DNA of 17,752 nucleotides, from the NCBI GenBank assembly GCA_043748535.1, contig JAYTMY010000179.1:1-17752 (forward strand). The letters are read 5' to 3'. This document shows positions 1-7,796 of this stretch, one piece after another (position 1 is the stretch's first letter; the number at the start of each line of letters is the position of its first letter). Below the pieces are notes generated by a model. That model saw nothing but the letters and a program-made list of their open reading frames with translations, was not told the origin of the DNA and searched no databases. The position numbers and the translations under genes were made by a program. The stretch is from CAMCSH01 sp043748535 (GTDB taxonomy: Bacteria; Verrucomicrobiota; Lentisphaeria; Lentisphaerales; Lentisphaeraceae).

Positions 1-1473
1 CTGATCGACGCCTTGACCTCGTTCTCCGACGAGATGACCGACCTCTGCCTCGAAGAGAAAGAAGTCCCCAAGTCGCTGATCTACTCGACCGCCCGCGCCG
101 CCACCATCGCCATGAACTTGACCCCGGTCTTCATGGGTTCCGCCTACCGCAACGTCGGCGTCCAGAAGCTCCTCGACGGTGTCTCCTACTTCCTCCCCTG
201 CCCCACCGACGTTAAGAACATCGCTCTTGACATCGACGACGGCGAAAAAGAAACCGAGATGATCTCCGACGACTCGAAACCCTTCGTCGGCTACGTCTTC
301 AAACTCGAAGACGGCAAATACGGCCAGCTCTCCTACATGCGCGTCTACCAAGGCCACATCAAGAAAGGCGACGCCATGTTCAACATGAGCACCACCCGTA
401 AACACTCGGTCGGCCGCCTCATGCGCATGCACTCCAACAAGCCCGAAGATATCGACTACGCCGGCTCCGGTGACATCGTCGCCGTCTTCGGTATCGACTG
501 CTCCACCGGTACCACCTTCACCGACGGCACCCAGCGTATCAACATGACCTCGATGCACGTCCCCAAGGCCGTTATCGACATGAAGATCGACCTGAAAGAC
601 CGCAAGAACGCTCAGAACCTGTCCAAGGCTCTGAACCGCTTCACCAAAGAAGACCCCACCTTCCGCGTCCGCGTCGACGAAGAATCGGGCGAAACCATCA
701 TCTCCGGCATGGGCGAACTTCACCTCGAAATCTACGTCGAGCGCATGAAGCGCGAATACGCCGTCGACCTCGATGTCGGGCAGCCCCAGGTTGCCTACCG
801 CGAATCGATCTCGCAGAACGTCACCTTCGACTACTCGCACAAGAAGCAAACCGGCGGTCGCGGTCAGTACGCGAAAGTCGTCGGCCGTATGGAAGTCATC
901 ACCGCAGCTGACGAAACCGAAGATCCCTACCTCTTCGTTTCCGAAGTCTCCGGCGGCTCCATCCCGAAAGAATTCATCCCCGCCTGCGACAAGGGCTTCG
1001 CCTCTTGCATGCTCGAAGGTCGCCTCATCGGCTTCCCGGTCACCGGCGTCAAGTGCATCCTCGTGGAAGGTGGCTTCCACGCCGTTGACTCGGACGAACT
1101 GTCCTTCCGCCTCGCCGCCCGCGGCGCCTTCCGCCAGGCCTACGACAAGGCGAAACCCGCCATCCTCGAGCCGATCATGAAGGTCGCCATCGAAACCCCG
1201 ACCGAGTTCCAGGGCACCATCATGGGCAACCTGAACTCCCGTCGCGGCGTCATCACCGGCACCCACGAAGAGTACGGCTTCTGCCGCGTCAGCGCTGAAG
1301 TCCCCCTGTCGGAAATGTTCGGCTACGTCGGCGAACTCCGCTCCATGTCACAAGGCAAAGCTGAGTACTCGATGGAATTCGGCAAGTACGCCGAAGTCCC
1401 CCGCAACATCCACACTGAACTGGTGAAGAAATTCGCCGCTTCCCGCAAGATGAAAGGCGGCGACGACGAGTAA
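1..1473 (+). CDS. fusA: Elongation factor G, spdEFG1/mitochondrial type, 5'-truncated by the window edge
   Basis: The reading frame is open from base 1 and ends at TAA 1471-1473, giving the last 490 residues. The P-loop and most of the GTPase domain (roughly 220 residues) lie outside the window. EF-G is the GTPase that moves tRNA and mRNA through the ribosome after peptide bond formation, or, for some paralogues, helps recycle ribosomes. What is visible: the end of the G domain, with the GSAYRNVGVQKLLD motif near residues 46-59; domain II (FVGYVFKLEDGKYGQLSYMR); domain III (ALNRFTKEDPTFRV, SGMGELHLEIY); domain IV with KKQTGGRGQYAKV; and domain V ending in a charged tail. The stretches YMRVYQG, FGIDC and MTSMHVP match the mitochondrial EFG1/spdEFG1 branch better than the E. 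coli-type EF-G, by memory of family sequences. A strong terminator follows. Whether this is the only EF-G in the genome cannot be told. Confidence 0.95.
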   Translation: MIDALTSFSDEMTDLCLEEKEVPKSLIYSTARAATIAMNLTPVFMGSAYRNVGVQKLLDGVSYFLPCPTDVKNIALDIDDGEKETEMISDDSKPFVGYVFKLEDGKYGQLSYMRVYQGHIKKGDAMFNMSTTRKHSVGRLMRMHSNKPEDIDYAGSGDIVAVFGIDCSTGTTFTDGTQRINMTSMHVPKAVIDMKIDLKDRKNAQNLSKALNRFTKEDPTFRVRVDEESGETIISGMGELHLEIYVERMKREYAVDLDVGQPQVAYRESISQNVTFDYSHKKQTGGRGQYAKVVGRMEVITAADETEDPYLFVSEVSGGSIPKEFIPACDKGFASCMLEGRLIGFPVTGVKCILVEGGFHAVDSDELSFRLAARGAFRQAYDKAKPAILEPIMKVAIETPTEFQGTIMGNLNSRRGVITGTHEEYGFCRVSAEVPLSEMFGYVGELRSMSQGKAEYSMEFGKYAEVPRNIHTELVKKFAASRKMKGGDDE

Positions 1474-1503
1474 TCCTCGCCGTCTGCGCTCTTCGCAAAA
1501 ATC

Positions 1504-1534
1504 AAAACCGCTCCCTTTATGGGGGCGGTTTTTT
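1504..1534 (+). terminator. Rho-independent terminator after fusA
   Basis: A 12-base-pair stem (1504-1515 with 1521-1532, one G-T pair) closes a 5-base TTTAT loop and is followed immediately by a run of T (1529-1534). It lies 30 bases past the fusA stop and separates fusA from the downstream phosphatase operon. The stem starts with AAAA, so it could also work weakly on the opposite strand. Confidence 0.93.
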
Positions 1535-1564
1535 CTTGCCGATTGAAGCTCTGAGAATCATCGC

Positions 1565-1582
1565 GCCGCCTTGCAAGGCGGC
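1565..1582. repeat. Perfect 18-base palindrome upstream of the phosphatase operon
   Basis: Bases 1565-1582 read GCCGCCTTGCAAGGCGGC, identical to their reverse complement. It sits 48 bases before the phosphatase ATG, so in the likely leader or promoter region of the operon 1631-5107. It could be an operator for a dimeric regulator or a second hairpin after the fusA terminator. No T-run follows it, which argues against a terminator. The function is not shown by the sequence. Confidence 0.6.
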
Positions 1583-1630
1583 TTCTCAGCGGCAATTTAG
1601 CGGCCGTCACAACCCACAGGTCCGAACCAC

Positions 1631-2086
1631 ATGAAAATCCTCTTCGTCTGCAGCGGCAACTCTTGCCGCAGCCCCATGGCCGCCGCTTATTTCAATCACC
1701 TCTGCCGCCAGAACGGCATCATCGGCGTCAGCGCCAGCTCCGCCGGCACTTCCGCCGAAGAAGGCCGCCCCGCCTCCGCCGGCGCCTGCGGCGTTATGGA
1801 CGCCCTCGGCCTCAGCCTCAAAGAGCACAGCTCGCGCCACCTCAGCGCCGAGCTCCTGGCCGAGTCGGATTATGTCTATGTGATGACCGCCAACCACCTC
1901 AAAACCCTGCAGAAAGAGCACAAGGGCGAAGTCGGCAAGGCCAAGCTGCTGATGTCGCTCACGCCCGTCCCCGAAGATGTCGCTGATCCCTACGGCGGCG
2001 ATGCCGATGATTACACCGCCAGCTTCCTGTCGATGATCCCCGCTCTCGCCGAGCTGGCCGACCGCATCCTTCGTTCACGCGGCTGA
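1631..2086 (+). CDS. Low-molecular-weight phosphatase, YwlE-like (tyrosine or arginine phosphatase)
   Basis: A 151-residue cytoplasmic phosphatase of the LMW-PTP fold, full family length. The P-loop CSGNSCRS begins at Cys7 (nucleophile) and ends with Arg13, and the general-acid motif DPYGG supplies Asp119. The reaction goes through a phosphocysteine intermediate. Family knowledge: classical tyrosine phosphatases usually carry Ile at position 11, while the arginine phosphatase YwlE carries Thr. Here it is Ser11, and the DPxGG...Y stretch is also YwlE-like, so the substrate may be phosphoarginine; this is inference. No kinase gene lies nearby. The ATG at 1631 has only a weak AGG 10 bases upstream. 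The next gene starts 7 bases after the stop, so the two are probably co-transcribed. Arsenate reductase is an alternative within the fold but less likely. Confidence 0.9.
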   Translation: MKILFVCSGNSCRSPMAAAYFNHLCRQNGIIGVSASSAGTSAEEGRPASAGACGVMDALGLSLKEHSSRHLSAELLAESDYVYVMTANHLKTLQKEHKGEVGKAKLLMSLTPVPEDVADPYGGDADDYTASFLSMIPALAELADRILRSRG

Positions 2087-2093
2087 TCCCGCC

Positions 2094-3974
2094 GTGCTCG
2101 GGCGATTCCTGATCCGGCTTCTCACCGCCGTCGGCACGGGCGTGGCGTTGTATCTTGCCCTGTCGGCCTGGCTGGCCAAGGGCCGCACCGCCCCTGTACT
2201 TGTGATCCAAGAGTTGCCGGTCAAAAGTGAAGAAGCTCAGCCCCTGCCGCCATTGGGCGAAATGGCTAGCGCCGACATCCGCAGCGGCTCCGCCCTCTTC
2301 CGTCAGGCCGCTCTCGAATGGACCAAACACAGCCCTCGTGAAACCGCCCTCTGGGCCGGTGGCTTGCAAGATCCGCTGCTGCGCAACTCCGCCCTCAGCG
2401 TCATCATGAACGCCTGGTCGACCCACAATCTCGAAGGAGCCCTGTTCTGGAGCGTTCAGCTGCCTCCCGACGAGGTCGAGCCCTTCCTCCCCCTCTGCGA
2501 TCGACTCCGCCTCGTCTCCCATCCCCGTGCCTTGACTTGGGCCGAAAGCCAGAAGTCGCCACCAGTCCGCCGCATCCTGGTCGATCGTGTCCTCAGCGCC
2601 TGGAGCGCCTTCGATGGCCTCGCCGCCTCTGATGCCTGTTTGAAGTTTCCGGAGCCGTTGGAACGTAGCCGTCGCCTGCAACTGACCATTCACCGCTGGT
2701 TCCGCCGCGCCCCTGGCAGCGCCTTGCGCTGGATGTCCGACCCCGCCCAGCAACAAGGCGAAATGCTCTACTCCTGTTTCTACACCTGGTGCCAAAGTGA
2801 CCCTGCCGCAGCCCGCCAATGGATGGCATCGACATGGACGAGTCTGCCCCTCCCTTTCCTCGCCTTTGCCGCCGCAAGCTTGACCGAAAAAGATCGACCC
2901 GCCTTGGAAACCAGTCTTGCCAGCCTCGGCGGCGAATGGAAAATCCAAGCCTGCCAAGCCCTCGCATTCTACCACTGCCGCAAAGATATGCCCAAGGCGA
3001 GAAGCTTCCTCACCCTCATCCCTGCCAGCCGCCGCGGCGACATCGAGCGACATCTCATCAGCATCCTCGCCAGCTCCGATCCGGCCTATCTTGCCGCCAC
3101 TGCCCGCACTTGTCATCTTCTCAAACCGGAACTCATCGAGCTGTGCCGCGCCTGGAGCAAAATCCAGCCGAAAGAATGCTTCGCCTGGCTCAAAGAACTG
3201 AGCCAGCCGAGCAACCTGAAAGTGGCTCTCGCCAGCCGCCTCACCGGACTCAGTGATGATAATCTCAATGCTGCCGCCCACCGCCTCTCCGCCTTGCTTG
3301 AAAACACCCCTTTTCTCAACGCCAGCGGGCTCAATCCGGCGCAAATCAAGACCTGTGATGCCCTCGCTGCCGAAGGTCAGCTGCTGCTCTCACAATGCTG
3401 GCGCAACTGCGGCACTCAATGGGCCACTAAGGGCGATGCCGAAGCCATCTCCTCAGCCTTCTCCATCAGTTCCCCCACCGGCAAAGCCGCCTTCATCAGC
3501 GGCCTCCTCGATGCCCCCCGCCCGGATGAGCTCAGCACCTTGCAGCAAACCATCATCTCCCTGCCAGAAAACCTGCGACTCCCCCTCGCCCGCCGCCTCG
3601 TCTTGTCCTGCCGCCCGGCTGAATTCCGCTCAGCCCTCGACTTCGCCGAAGAAGCCGGCCTGCTCGACGCCGATTCCCTCAGCCTCATCCTTCAGCTCGC
3701 CCCTATCGATCAGGCTCTCGCTGAAATCGACAAGCGCCGCTGGAGCCTCTCCCTCGCCGCCGCTTGCCGTGCAGCCGTCATCGCCGCTACCGCCGACAAA
3801 GATCCCGCTGCGGCCACCAAGCTCGCGGAAGCGCTTCCCGCAGCCCAACGTTTACAAGCACTCGCCGCCATCCTCCCCAAACTCCCCGCCAACGGCCGCA
3901 GCACCTGGATTTCCAATCGCAAACTCGCGGATCGATCCAGCCTCCGCGAAGCCCTCGAATCTCTCAAGAAATGA
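2094..3974 (+). CDS. Membrane-anchored protein with Trp-rich helical repeats, function unknown
   Basis: A 626-residue protein starting with GTG, 7 bases after the phosphatase stop. I do not recognise a named family. Residues 5-27 form one hydrophobic segment after a short positively charged end, fitting a membrane anchor or uncleaved signal, which would place the rest outside the cytoplasmic membrane. The remainder is rich in Ala, Leu and Trp and looks like an alpha-helical solenoid. Loose units of about 30-34 residues recur, each with a pattern like AW..(D/H)...A..W, clearest near residues 76-250 (for example W108, W119, W170, W202, W213, W232, W243) and again around W354-W365. There are no catalytic motifs. 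Repeats of this style are common in uncharacterised Verrucomicrobia proteins, which is recollection and not a search. Codon use matches the neighbours. Probably co-transcribed with the phosphatase and the AICAR transformylase. A scaffold or binding role is only a guess. Confidence 0.85.
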   Translation: MLGRFLIRLLTAVGTGVALYLALSAWLAKGRTAPVLVIQELPVKSEEAQPLPPLGEMASADIRSGSALFRQAALEWTKHSPRETALWAGGLQDPLLRNSALSVIMNAWSTHNLEGALFWSVQLPPDEVEPFLPLCDRLRLVSHPRALTWAESQKSPPVRRILVDRVLSAWSAFDGLAASDACLKFPEPLERSRRLQLTIHRWFRRAPGSALRWMSDPAQQQGEMLYSCFYTWCQSDPAAARQWMASTWTSLPLPFLAFAAASLTEKDRPALETSLASLGGEWKIQACQALAFYHCRKDMPKARSFLTLIPASRRGDIERHLISILASSDPAYLAATARTCHLLKPELIELCRAWSKIQPKECFAWLKELSQPSNLKVALASRLTGLSDDNLNAAAHRLSALLENTPFLNASGLNPAQIKTCDALAAEGQLLLSQCWRNCGTQWATKGDAEAISSAFSISSPTGKAAFISGLLDAPRPDELSTLQQTIISLPENLRLPLARRLVLSCRPAEFRSALDFAEEAGLLDADSLSLILQLAPIDQALAEIDKRRWSLSLAAACRAAVIAATADKDPAAATKLAEALPAAQRLQALAAILPKLPANGRSTWISNRKLADRSSLREALESLKK

Positions 3975-3997
3975 CCCCAAAAAGCCAAGGAAGTCCC

Positions 3998-5107
3998 ATG
4001 TCGAATGCCCCCATCAGCCGCTCCTCCTACCTCAATCGCAATGTCGGCGATTACCCTGCCGACATGGTCATTGGCAACCTCACCTACAAAAAAGTCGACG
4101 ACCTCCGCTACGGCACCAACCCGCACCAGACCGCCGCCTTCTATAAGCCCGAAGGTCTGTCCTGCCCGGTCGGCGACATGGTCATCCTCAAAAACGGCAA
4201 GTCCGGCCTCTCCCAGACCAACCTCGAAGACATCTCCTATGCCCTCAATATCGTCAAGTTCTTCGATCACCCTGCCTGTGCCGTGATGAAACACGTCAAC
4301 CCCTCCGGCGTCGGCTTCAAAGCCTCTGCCAAGGACGCCTACATCGCCGCCCGCGACGCCGACTCCCGTGCCGCCTTCGGCTCCACCGTCTGCTTCAACG
4401 TCGAAGTCGATGAAGACGCCGCCAAAGAAATCATGACTTCCTTTGTTGAATGCGTCGTCGCCCCCAAGGTTTCCGCCGCCGCCCTCGCCGTCTTCGCCGA
4501 CCCCGAAGCCAAGATGAACAAAGCCGTCCGCGTCCTCCAGTGCGGCGACATCAAGCAGCTCCCCCGCTTCACCGGCGAAGCCCTGCCCCACCACTCCACC
4601 TACAAGACTCTCGCCGACGGCTCCATCGTCGTCGCCGACCCGCTCCTCACCTCGCTGCGCTCCGTCGCCGAGCTCCGCCCCGCCTCCGGCGAATCCAAGG
4701 CCCTCGGCCTCGTCACCAGCGCCCACAGCGCTTCCGAACAGCAGAAAAAAGACCTCCTCGCTGCCTGGTACATCAACCTCAACGTCCGCTCCAACGGCGT
4801 CGTCCTGGTCAAGAACGGCGTCACCATCTCGGTCGGCACCGGTGAACAGGACCGCGTCGGCGCCATCGAACAGGCGATCGAGAAGTTCAAGGTCAAATAC
4901 GAAGGCGGCGAAGATATCCAAGGCTCCGTGATGGCCTCCGACGGCTTCTTCCCCTTCGCCGACGGCGTCGAAGTCGCCGCCAAGGCCGGCGTCACCGCCA
5001 TCATCTCCCCCGCCGGCTCCCTCAAGGACGCCGACGTCGTCGCCCGCGCCAACGAGCTCGGTATCGCCCTCTACCACGCCCCCGAGCGCATCTTCAGCCA
5101 CCACTGA
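3998..5107 (+). CDS. purH: Stand-alone AICAR transformylase (PurH C-terminal domain)
   Basis: A 369-residue protein covering only the formyltransferase half of PurH, which transfers a formyl group from 10-formyl-tetrahydrofolate to AICAR, the penultimate step of IMP synthesis in the cytoplasm. Visible motifs: RYGTNPHQ at residues 37-44, MKHVNPSG with the catalytic Lys98-His99 pair, AFGS, VVAPKVS, and the C-terminal ASDGFFPFADGVE. The N-terminal IMP cyclohydrolase domain (about 195 residues in bifunctional PurH) is absent. The frame stays open upstream to about 3764, but that stretch overlaps the previous gene and its translation is low-complexity, so it is a shadow. I chose ATG 3998 because AAGGAAG lies just before it; an in-frame ATG at 3971 overlaps the previous stop and is a less likely start. 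The gene begins 23 bases after that stop and is probably last in the operon. Cyclohydrolase activity must come from another gene. Confidence 0.92.
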   Translation: MSNAPISRSSYLNRNVGDYPADMVIGNLTYKKVDDLRYGTNPHQTAAFYKPEGLSCPVGDMVILKNGKSGLSQTNLEDISYALNIVKFFDHPACAVMKHVNPSGVGFKASAKDAYIAARDADSRAAFGSTVCFNVEVDEDAAKEIMTSFVECVVAPKVSAAALAVFADPEAKMNKAVRVLQCGDIKQLPRFTGEALPHHSTYKTLADGSIVVADPLLTSLRSVAELRPASGESKALGLVTSAHSASEQQKKDLLAAWYINLNVRSNGVVLVKNGVTISVGTGEQDRVGAIEQAIEKFKVKYEGGEDIQGSVMASDGFFPFADGVEVAAKAGVTAIISPAGSLKDADVVARANELGIALYHAPERIFSHH

Positions 5108-5443
5108 GCCGCTCCCATACTGGATCGCTGGCGTCCCGCCGGCTGTGCTCGCGGCTCGACCCTCCCGGTCGAGCCGATTTGGCTTCTGCCCCAGCTGCAA
5201 ACCAAGCGCACTAGCCTCGATAGCTGTCGTGACATCGACCGTAAAGCTGCACGACGAAGCCCCTTAGCGCTGCTTTGTCCTTGTGTTCAAGCAAAGTCAC
5301 CATTTCAGGCTTTTCCCCGAAATCCCATAATCCCGTCTTCTTGCGCCCCGGGATTCACGCGCCCGAATCTTGTTTTTGCCGCAGTCGCCCTTATTCTGTC
5401 GGGCTTTTTTTAAATCCAAACAACGCTCTGGATCACGACCGCC
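5108..5443. other. 336-base intergenic region between the AICAR transformylase gene and bamA
   Basis: No convincing gene. It holds a GC-rich segment with a hairpin at 5121-5175, listed separately, then unremarkable sequence. Near bamA, a weak -35/-10 pair can be drawn (TTGTTT 5370-5375, TATTCT 5392-5397, 16-base spacing). Right after it, GCCC (5387-5390) can pair with GGGC (5401-5404) just before seven T's (5405-5411), a short terminator-like shape inside the likely bamA leader. Neither is strong. A small open frame starting at 5275 has low-complexity Arg/Pro-rich sequence over the bamA start and is not a gene. Confidence 0.5.
5121..5175. repeat. GC-rich intergenic segment with 9-base-pair hairpin, possible dispersed repeat and terminator
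   Basis: Bases 5153-5161 (GGCTCGACC) pair perfectly with 5167-5175 around a 5-base loop, 46 bases past the AICAR transformylase stop. No T-run follows, so it would be a weak intrinsic terminator at best. The segment before it, read on the - strand, translates to a peptide containing AGGTPAIQ. I recall peptides of this kind from dispersed intergenic repeats often mis-annotated as small genes in PVC and other genomes. Repeat status cannot be shown from a single copy. Confidence 0.45.
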
Positions 5444-7726
5444 ATGAACATCCGTCACGCCGCCCTCGCACTCTCGCTCGCCCTCGCTCTCGGAGCCACC
5501 GGCGCCGAGATCGATAAGATCGAAACCGCCACCACCACCGGCGAAGCCGTATCAGACGGTCTGGTCCGCTCCAACATGAAGCTCCGCGCCGGCTCTGCCT
5601 TCGACCCGGAAGTCCTGTCGGAAGACATCCGCCGCCTCTACGCCACCAACCAGTTCGCCGACATCTTGGCGAAATTCGAGACCACCACGGAAGGCCACGG
5701 CAAACTGATCCTGACTCTGACCCTCAAACCGCGTATCGAAAGCATTAATTTCCAAGGCAACGCCGAGCTCAAAACCTCGAAGCTCGAAGACAAGCTGACG
5801 CAGCAGACCGCCGTCCCCGTCGATGACGCCAAAATGGCCGCCGATAAAGCCGCTCTGAAAGAACTCTACGACAAAAAAGGCTTCTACAACGCCCGCGTCA
5901 CGGTGCAAGTCCAGCCTGGCTCAAAACCCGGCTTGGTCAAGGTCGTCTACATCATCGATGAACGTCAATCAGTCAAGGTCGACGATGTCGTCTTCCACGG
6001 CAACAGCGTCTTCACCCAGGATGAACTGGATGACATGATGCAGACCCAGCCCTCCTTCTGGCGCTACCTCTTCGGCACCGGCTTCCTCAATGAAACCCTC
6101 TTCGACCGCGACCGCGAAAAAATCGCCTCGACCTACAAGGGCCGCGGCTTCTTCGACTTCAAGATCAATCGCGTCGAACGCCGCATGGACGGTAAATTCG
6201 TCGAGCTGCACATCTTCGTCGAAGAAGGCCTCGCCTACAAACTCGGCAAAGTCAGCGTTACCGGTGTCACCGCCTACCCTCAGGCGCAGATCGATAACCT
6301 CATCGCCCCCCGCACCGGCCTATCTTACTCGGAAACCCTGCAGAAACAGGATATCGACCGCATCACCGCCGTCTACTCCACCGACGGCTACCTCGACCTG
6401 CGCATCAACCCGGTCCTCAAGACCGACCCGAAGACCCGCGTCGTTGACGTCGAATACAAGGTCTACGAAGGCAAACCTTCGACCATCCGCGACGTCAATA
6501 TCATCGGCAACGTCGCGACTAATGAAAACGTCATCCGCCGCGAACTTGCTCTCCACCCCGGCGACAAATCGTCACAAGTGATGATCGATAAATCGAAGAG
6601 CCGCCTGCAAGCCATGGGCTACTTCGATGACGTCGAAATCATCCCGGTCGAAACCGCCGTCGAAGACAAACGCGACCTGCAAGTCAAGGTCAAAGAAGGC
6701 CAGACGGGTCGCCTGATGCTCGGCGCCGGCTACTCCTCCGAGGACTCTCTCGTCGGCACCATCGGCTTCTCCCAGTCGAACTTCGATTACGCCAATGGCT
6801 GGCCCTATATCGGCGCCGGCGAACGCTTCCGCGCCAATGCCGAAATCGGTACCGAACGCCAGTCCTTCAATATCGGCTGGACCGATCCCTGGTTCAACGG
6901 CGAACCGATGGCCTTCGGCGTCGACCTGTTCTACAACCAGCGCTATTACACCGACTGGGATTTCCAGACCTTCGGTGACGAAGTGTCGCTGACCAAGCGT
7001 CTCGACAATCTGCAGCCTTGGACCCTGCGTTCCGCCCTGCGCACCGAATACGTCAGCGTTTCTCCCGACAACAACGCCTCGGCCCGCCTGAAGAAGGAAG
7101 AGACTGACGACTTCGTCAACGCCCCGATCTTCACCCTCGCTCGCGACACCCGCAACAGCCTCGTGCGCCCCACCGACGGCGAAAACTTCTCGATCAGCAC
7201 CGAGCTGCAATCTGCCGCCTGGGCCTCGGCCAACAACCTCTACAAACTGTCGATCAAGGACGCCCTCTACTTCCCCGTCGGCGACGAATCGGTCTTCAAG
7301 CTCTCCGGTCAGGCCGACACCGCGGATGGTCTCTTCGGCGATGAAGTGCCGATTTACGAACGTTACTTCGGCGGCGGCATCGGCCGCATCCGCGGCTTCC
7401 GCGAACGCCGTGTCGGTTCGGAACTGGCCGGCACCATCGATGAGAATGAAGCCCCCCTCGGCGGTCAGAGCTTTGCCGTCGGTACCGCTGAATTCGACTC
7501 ACCGATTGGCGGCCCCTTCTACTGGGCGGCCTTTATGGACGTCGGTAACGTCTGGGGCGATGCGTGGGAATTCAAACCCGATGATGTCAACGTCACCGTC
7601 GGTCCCGGCTTGCGGATGAACCTGCCCCTCGGCCTGATTCAGCTCGACTACGGTATCCCCTTGATCAAAGCCGATGGTCAGGAAGGCAACGGCCGTCTTC
7701 ACTTCTCCCTGGGTTACCAGTTCTGA
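5444..7726 (+). CDS. bamA: Outer membrane protein assembly factor BamA (Omp85)
   Basis: A 760-residue protein. BamA inserts beta-barrel proteins into the outer membrane and is the core of the BAM complex. A signal peptide with a hydrophobic core (about residues 6-20) is followed by five POTRA domains, at roughly 22-97, 98-174, 175-262, 263-343 and 344-419; each has the typical GN or GV turn and a Y/F-centred helix-strand pattern (GFYNARV, GFFDFKI, GYLDLRI, GYFDDVEI). The C-terminal barrel (about 420-760) carries the RIRGF loop-6 motif at 648-652 and ends in aromatic Phe760, the expected beta-signal. Length is near the E. coli protein (810). The start at 5444 has only a weak GGA ribosome site. 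Unlike the common bamA-skp-lpxD order, the next gene is fur. The presence of bamA shows a Gram-negative envelope. Confidence 0.96.
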   Translation: MNIRHAALALSLALALGATGAEIDKIETATTTGEAVSDGLVRSNMKLRAGSAFDPEVLSEDIRRLYATNQFADILAKFETTTEGHGKLILTLTLKPRIESINFQGNAELKTSKLEDKLTQQTAVPVDDAKMAADKAALKELYDKKGFYNARVTVQVQPGSKPGLVKVVYIIDERQSVKVDDVVFHGNSVFTQDELDDMMQTQPSFWRYLFGTGFLNETLFDRDREKIASTYKGRGFFDFKINRVERRMDGKFVELHIFVEEGLAYKLGKVSVTGVTAYPQAQIDNLIAPRTGLSYSETLQKQDIDRITAVYSTDGYLDLRINPVLKTDPKTRVVDVEYKVYEGKPSTIRDVNIIGNVATNENVIRRELALHPGDKSSQVMIDKSKSRLQAMGYFDDVEIIPVETAVEDKRDLQVKVKEGQTGRLMLGAGYSSEDSLVGTIGFSQSNFDYANGWPYIGAGERFRANAEIGTERQSFNIGWTDPWFNGEPMAFGVDLFYNQRYYTDWDFQTFGDEVSLTKRLDNLQPWTLRSALRTEYVSVSPDNNASARLKKEETDDFVNAPIFTLARDTRNSLVRPTDGENFSISTELQSAAWASANNLYKLSIKDALYFPVGDESVFKLSGQADTADGLFGDEVPIYERYFGGGIGRIRGFRERRVGSELAGTIDENEAPLGGQSFAVGTAEFDSPIGGPFYWAAFMDVGNVWGDAWEFKPDDVNVTVGPGLRMNLPLGLIQLDYGIPLIKADGQEGNGRLHFSLGYQF

Positions 7727-7738
7727 TTTATTTACCGC

Positions 7739-7768
7739 CGCCGCCCTTGCTTGAACGCTCGGGCGGCG
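7739..7768 (+). terminator. Hairpin between bamA and fur, probable terminator or attenuator
   Basis: CGCCGCCC (7739-7746) pairs perfectly with GGGCGGCG (7761-7768) around a 14-base loop, 12 bases after the bamA stop. Only TTGATTG follows, not a true T-run, so termination may be partial. It ends 28 bases before the fur start, so some read-through from bamA into fur is possible. Confidence 0.55.
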
Positions 7769-7784
7769 TTGATTGTCAGCCTTT

Positions 7785-7790
7785 AGGAGA
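7785..7790 (+). promoter_or_regulatory. Ribosome binding site that decides the fur start
   Basis: AGGAGA ends 6 bases before the ATG at 7797. This is one of the best Shine-Dalgarno matches in the window and picks this ATG over the in-frame ATG at 7773, which lies upstream of it and would add eight residues not typical of Fur. Confidence 0.85.
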
Positions 7791-7796
7791 ATCTCC

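Noticed and set aside
1959..3344. 461-codon open frame on the - strand opposite the solenoid gene
   Set aside because: Low-complexity Gly/Glu/Ala translation with no motif and no ribosome site. The + strand frame has a membrane segment, regular repeats and operon spacing.
3710..5200. 496-codon open frame on the - strand opposite the solenoid and AICAR transformylase genes
   Set aside because: It is a shadow of strong third-position C bias on the + strand; its translation is low-complexity (Gly, Val, Asp, Ala), has no family motif, and the + strand genes are clear.
5275..5517. 80-codon open frame overlapping the bamA start
   Set aside because: Its second half is an out-of-frame reading of the bamA signal peptide region, Arg/Pro-rich, with no ribosome site or motif.
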